DNA of 64,000 bases from the NCBI RefSeq assembly GCF_012933545.1, contig NZ_JAADJU010000006.1:248001-312000 (forward strand), in the 5' to 3' direction. Below the pieces are notes generated by a model. That model had not been told where the DNA came from, searched no databases, and saw only the letters and a program-made list of their open reading frames with translations. This DNA comes from Rouxiella aceris. Its GTDB lineage: Bacteria > Pseudomonadota > Gammaproteobacteria > Enterobacterales > Enterobacteriaceae. The translations under genes were made by a program, and so were the position numbers. This document shows positions 60,620-64,000 of this stretch, piece by piece (positions within the stretch are counted from its first letter, which is position 1; every line of letters begins with the position of its first letter).

Positions 60620-63175
60620 CTAGATCATCGTCTTAAGGCGATAAATCCATTCCAGCGCCTGTCTTGGCGACAATGAGTCGGCATCCAGTGCTTCCAGCGC
60701 TTCGACGGCCGGTGACACCTCTTCACTCAATAATGGCAACTGCGGTCCATCAACCTTGCTGGCAGCGGCATTATTTGACAGCGTCTCCAGCTCTTTGAGT
60801 TTTTGTCGTGCCCGTTTAATGACATCACGCGGCACACCGGCCAGTGCAGCAACGGCCAGGCCATAACTCTTGCTGGCGGCACCTTCCTGAACACTGTGCA
60901 TAAAGGCGATGGTATCACCGTGCTCGATAGCATCAAGGTGGACGTTGACGGCGCCTTCCATTTTCTCGGGCAGGGTGGTTAGCTCAAAATAGTGGGTGGC
61001 AAACAAGGTCATGGCCTTGATACGGCTGGTCAGGTTCTCCGCGCAGGCCCAGGCTAATGACAGACCGTCATAAGTCGAGGTACCACGGCCAATCTCGTCC
61101 ATCAGTACCAGGCTATTTTCCGTGGCGTTATGCAGGATATTGGCGGTTTCGGTCATTTCCACCATAAAGGTCGAGCGACCCGAAGCCAAATCATCCGCCG
61201 CACCGACGCGAGTGAAAATACGGTCAATCGGCCCCAGCGTTGCCTGCTCGGCCGGGACATAGCTGCCAATATGCGCCATCAGCGCGATTAACGCCGCCTG
61301 ACGCATATAGGTGCTCTTACCACCCATATTTGGACCGGTAATAATCAGCATACGGCGTTGCGGGGACATCACCAGCGGGTTGGAGATAAAGGGTTCACTC
61401 AATACCTGCTCAACCACCGGATGGCGACCACCGACAATGGAGATACCCGGTTTTTCACTGAGTGTTGGACAGCAATAGTTCAGGGTATAGGCGCGTTCGG
61501 CCAGGGTATTTAACACATCCAGCTCAGCAAGAGCGCTGGCGCTTTGTTGCAGTGCCGGAAGATGCGGCATGAGTAAATCAAACAGCTCTTCATACAGCGC
61601 TTTTTCCAGCGACAAGGCTTTTCCTTTTGAGGTCAGCACCTTGTCTTCGTACTCTTTCAGCTCGGGAATGATATAGCGTTCTGCGTTTTTAAGCGTCTGA
61701 CGGCGAACATAATGAATCGGTGCCAGATGGCTTTGCCCGCGGCTAATCTGAATATAATAGCCATGCACACCGTTAAAGCCGACTTTCAGCGTATCCAGAC
61801 CCAGCTTTTCTCGCTCGCGTATTTCCAACTGGTCAAGATAGTCGGTAGCACCGTCGGCCAGGGCTCGCCATTCGTCGAGTTCAGCGTTATAGCCTGGGGC
61901 AATCACCCCACCATCGCGCACCAGCACCGGCGGCGATTCAATCACTGCCCGTTCGAGCAGGGCGATCAGTTCGTCAAACTCGCCAGCCTGGCTGACCAGT
62001 GACTGAATATGCGTGACTTCAATCGGTTGTAGCAATGCCCGCAGTTCCGGCAGTTGCTGCAGCGCATGGCGCATGCGTGCCAGATCGCGCGGCCGCGCAG
62101 TGCGCAGTGCCAGACGAGCAAGAATACGTTCGAGATCCCCCACCTGGCGCAGCACCGGTTGAATATCCTGGCTGATCTCCTGCAATGACCCCACCGCCTG
62201 CTGGCGATGATTAAGCATGGCAAAATCGCGGGTCGGCATATGGATCCAGCGTTTGAGCATACGGCTGCCCATAGGCGTGACGCATTGATCGAGGATCGCC
62301 GCCAGCGTATTTTCGACGCCGCCGGACAGGTTTTGTGTCAGCTCGAGATTGCGACGGGTGGCGGCATCCATAATGATGCCGTCCTGCTGGCGTTCCATGG
62401 TCAGGCCGCGAATATGCGGCAGTGCCGTGCGCTGGGTATCTTTGACATATTGCAGCAGACAGCCAGCGGCGCGCAGCGCCTGGGTTGCCTGCTCAACGCC
62501 AAAACCGCTGAGATCGCGGGTACCAAATTGCAGATTGAGCTGCTGGCGGGCTGTTTCCAGCTCAAATTCCCACATTGGTCGACGACGTAAACCGCGACGG
62601 TTATCGATCAGCGCCATAGAGGCAAAGCTTTCAGGGTAGAGCAGCTCGGCGGGATTGGTGCGTTGGATCTCCGCCGCCATGGTTTCAAGATCTGTCGGCT
62701 GCGCTACGCGAAAACGTCCGGAACTGATATCTAGAGTGGCATAACCAAAGCCCTGGCCGTCCTGCCAGATCGCGGCCAGCAGGTTGTCCTGCCTTTCGCT
62801 GAGCAGCGCTTCGTCGCTGACGGTTCCGGGGGTGACAATGCGCACCACTTTACGTTCCACCGGGCCTTTGCTTAGCGCTGGATCGCCGATTTGTTCGCAG
62901 ATGGCCACCGATTCACCCAGATGGACCAGCTTGGCCAGATAGCCTTCGACAGCATGGTAGGGCACCCCGGCCATGGGAATAGGTTCACCGGCAGATGCCC
63001 CCCGTTTGGTGAGCGAGATATCCAGCAGCTGCGAGGCTTTCCTGGCATCGTCGTAGAACAACTCATAAAAGTCGCCCATACGATAGAACATCAGGATTTC
63101 AGGATTCTGCGCTTTAAGACGCAGATACTGCTGCATCATTGGGGTATGGGCATCGAAATTTTCGGTGCTAGTCAT
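60620..63175 (-). CDS. mutS: DNA mismatch repair protein MutS
   Basis: An 851-residue mismatch recognition ATPase (E. coli 853). The mismatch-binding Phe-x-Glu is in [14 protein letters not shown] near residue 36. The connector, lever and clamp domains follow. The ATPase has Walker [15 protein letters not shown] and Walker [17 protein letters not shown], then the ATHYFELT motif. The C-terminal dimerisation tail ends [12 protein letters not shown]. Convergent with rpoS; in E. coli several genes separate them. Confidence 0.97.
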   Translation of the reverse strand: MTSTENFDAHTPMMQQYLRLKAQNPEILMFYRMGDFYELFYDDARKASQLLDISLTKRGASAGEPIPMAGVPYHAVEGYLAKLVHLGESVAICEQIGDPALSKGPVERKVVRIVTPGTVSDEALLSERQDNLLAAIWQDGQGFGYATLDISSGRFRVAQPTDLETMAAEIQRTNPAELLYPESFASMALIDNRRGLRRRPMWEFELETARQQLNLQFGTRDLSGFGVEQATQALRAAGCLLQYVKDTQRTALPHIRGLTMERQQDGIIMDAATRRNLELTQNLSGGVENTLAAILDQCVTPMGSRMLKRWIHMPTRDFAMLNHRQQAVGSLQEISQDIQPVLRQVGDLERILARLALRTARPRDLARMRHALQQLPELRALLQPIEVTHIQSLVSQAGEFDELIALLERAVIESPPVLVRDGGVIAPGYNAELDEWRALADGATDYLDQLEIREREKLGLDTLKVGFNGVHGYYIQISRGQSHLAPIHYVRRQTLKNAERYIIPELKEYEDKVLTSKGKALSLEKALYEELFDLLMPHLPALQQSASALAELDVLNTLAERAYTLNYCCPTLSEKPGISIVGGRHPVVEQVLSEPFISNPLVMSPQRRMLIITGPNMGGKSTYMRQAALIALMAHIGSYVPAEQATLGPIDRIFTRVGAADDLASGRSTFMVEMTETANILHNATENSLVLMDEIGRGTSTYDGLSLAWACAENLTSRIKAMTLFATHYFELTTLPEKMEGAVNVHLDAIEHGDTIAFMHSVQEGAASKSYGLAVAALAGVPRDVIKRARQKLKELETLSNNAAASKVDGPQLPLLSEEVSPAVEALEALDADSLSPRQALEWIYRLKTMI

Positions 63176-63422
63176 AAAGTTACCGTTTCCAATCCATTGA
63201 ATTTAAAATGTATTGTGATTTTCATTGTCATCATCTGGTGTCACGTTGTCTCACTAAAAATCACCAACAAACAGGAAGAAAACAGAGGCTTGGGAGGTAA
63301 AATGTCACACAATGGGCCAAGGCTTGTTTCTGCCCCTATACTAGCCCAGTGAGCAATAAGCTGTCACAGGTAAAAATTGGAGGTATCTCGGAAAAAGGAA
63401 TTTCGTCGTACCTTAGGAGAGA

Positions 63423-64000
63423 ATGAGTTTGCAAAATCAGCTGGGGGTTTCTGTGCATCTGGCGGGGCTTACTAGCTTGACCTGGCAGGGACGCTCTCAT
63501 TATCTTCACTTAACGGGCCAGGCAATTTGGCTTTGCGTGGAAGACAAAGCTTCATTACCAAAGTGGTTCAAAGAATTTCCCAATGCCGAGTGGTTTTTAC
63601 TTTCTAATCAGAAGCTCAATATGCATGACGAAAAGTATCTGACAGAGGTAGAAATTAAGGGTGAACGGTTGAAAGCGGGTGTACCGGAATTAGCTGCTTA
63701 CGAGATTGCTAACTCGGTGCCTGGTTCGCTTTCATTTGAGCACGCTGCGGAGCTGTTTCAGGGGCTGGTAAACCTGAGTCCACGTAAAGTCGAAGTGTTG
63801 ATGCAATCCAGTCGCGCAGTGAAAACTAACCGCCTTTACCTGTTTCTGGCCGATCACTATGCTCATGCATGGGTTAAGCGAATAAATAAAGCCAGCATTG
63901 ATTTAGGGGCCGGGAAACGACAGATCGTATCGGGTGGCAAGCTGGATCAAAAATATCAGATCACTGTTCCAGAGAGTTTTGTTAGCAGAGGGACCTCACA
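63423..64000 (+). CDS. AbiEi-type (type IV TA) antitoxin, 3' end outside window
   Basis: An open frame of 192 codons to the window edge, from an ATG after TTAGGAGAGA. It begins MSLQNQLGVSVHLAGLTSL and contains YEIANSVPGSLSFEHAAELF, ALF-type RKVEVLMQSSRAVKTNRLYLF and DHYAHAWVKRI, then KRQIVSGGKLDQKYQITVPE. This matches what I recall of AbiEi_3-type antitoxins, which repress and neutralise AbiEii nucleotidyltransferase toxins. Family members usually carry about 70-80 more residues at the N-terminus, holding a winged helix; here that region is absent and upstream stops (63342, 63357, 63414) close the frame. A 25-codon frame from GTG at 63349 (MSNKLSQVKIGG) overlaps the start and may be a remnant. 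Confidence 0.65.
   Translation, partial: MSLQNQLGVSVHLAGLTSLTWQGRSHYLHLTGQAIWLCVEDKASLPKWFKEFPNAEWFLLSNQKLNMHDEKYLTEVEIKGERLKAGVPELAAYEIANSVPGSLSFEHAAELFQGLVNLSPRKVEVLMQSSRAVKTNRLYLFLADHYAHAWVKRINKASIDLGAGKRQIVSGGKLDQKYQITVPESFVSRGTS

Noticed and set aside
63176-63352. Plus-strand frame entering from within mutS antisense (62891-63352)
   Set aside because: Mostly antisense of mutS; no RBS or family.

Overview
The window is chromosomal DNA of a member of the Enterobacterales. Gene content and order (btuF-mtnN-dgt-degP, rlmD/barA-relA-mazG-pyrG-eno, cysJIH, cysG-cysDNC, ftsB-ispD-ispF-truD, surE-pcm-nlpD-rpoS, mutS) and protein similarity recalled from E. coli point to the Yersiniaceae (a Serratia/Rahnella-like organism). 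This is inference from remembered family members, not a database result. Most of the window is conserved core genome, so the novelty sits in intergenic DNA and a few inserted genes.

Layout. 1-5.2 kb: the start of an exported protein at the left edge, btuF-mtnN, dgt, and degP with a sigma-E-type promoter. 5.3-19.3 kb: a consolidated D-glucarate/galactarate block: regulator cdaR, gudP-gudX-gudD, a 1.6-kb non-coding repeat cluster, garD, and divergent garP-garL-garR-garK. GudP/GarP import the sugar acids, GudD/GarD dehydrate them, GarL cleaves the product to pyruvate and tartronate semialdehyde, GarR reduces that to glycerate and GarK phosphorylates it. CRP boxes and a shared 13-bp motif suggest common control. 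19.3-30.4 kb: barA, rlmD, an ERIC-like element, relA, mazG (no mazEF between), pyrG, eno. 30.6-32.7 kb: a TatA paralogue next to a Tat-signal-bearing, delta-endotoxin-like protein. 33-41.2 kb: queE, queD, a secreted alpha/beta hydrolase, cysJIH and a degenerate iap. 41.7-43.3 kb: three tandem ~561-bp hok-type toxin units. 43.7-51.3 kb: cysG-cysDNC, ygbE, ftsB-ispD-ispF-truD. 51.6-55.6 kb: a 1,327-residue repeat protein of unknown function inserted between truD and surE. 56.4-63.2 kb: surE-pcm-nlpD-rpoS and convergent mutS. 63.4 kb to the right edge: an AbiEi-type antitoxin gene cut by the window end.

Most unusual observations: (1) the dedicated-looking TatA/Tat-toxin pair; (2) a ~96-133 bp MITE lying at Rho-independent terminators, in two cases flanked by exact direct copies of that locus's own terminator hairpin; (3) four copies of a ~290-bp repeat with compensatory stem changes between copies, suggesting a conserved RNA or DNA fold; (4) the tandem hok array, with a 1-nt change in the mok reading frame of the middle unit; (5) the large solenoid-like repeat protein; (6) an Iap peptidase homologue lacking several expected zinc/catalytic residues.

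All coordinates and motifs were read by eye. Family assignments rest on remembered homologues and visible motifs.
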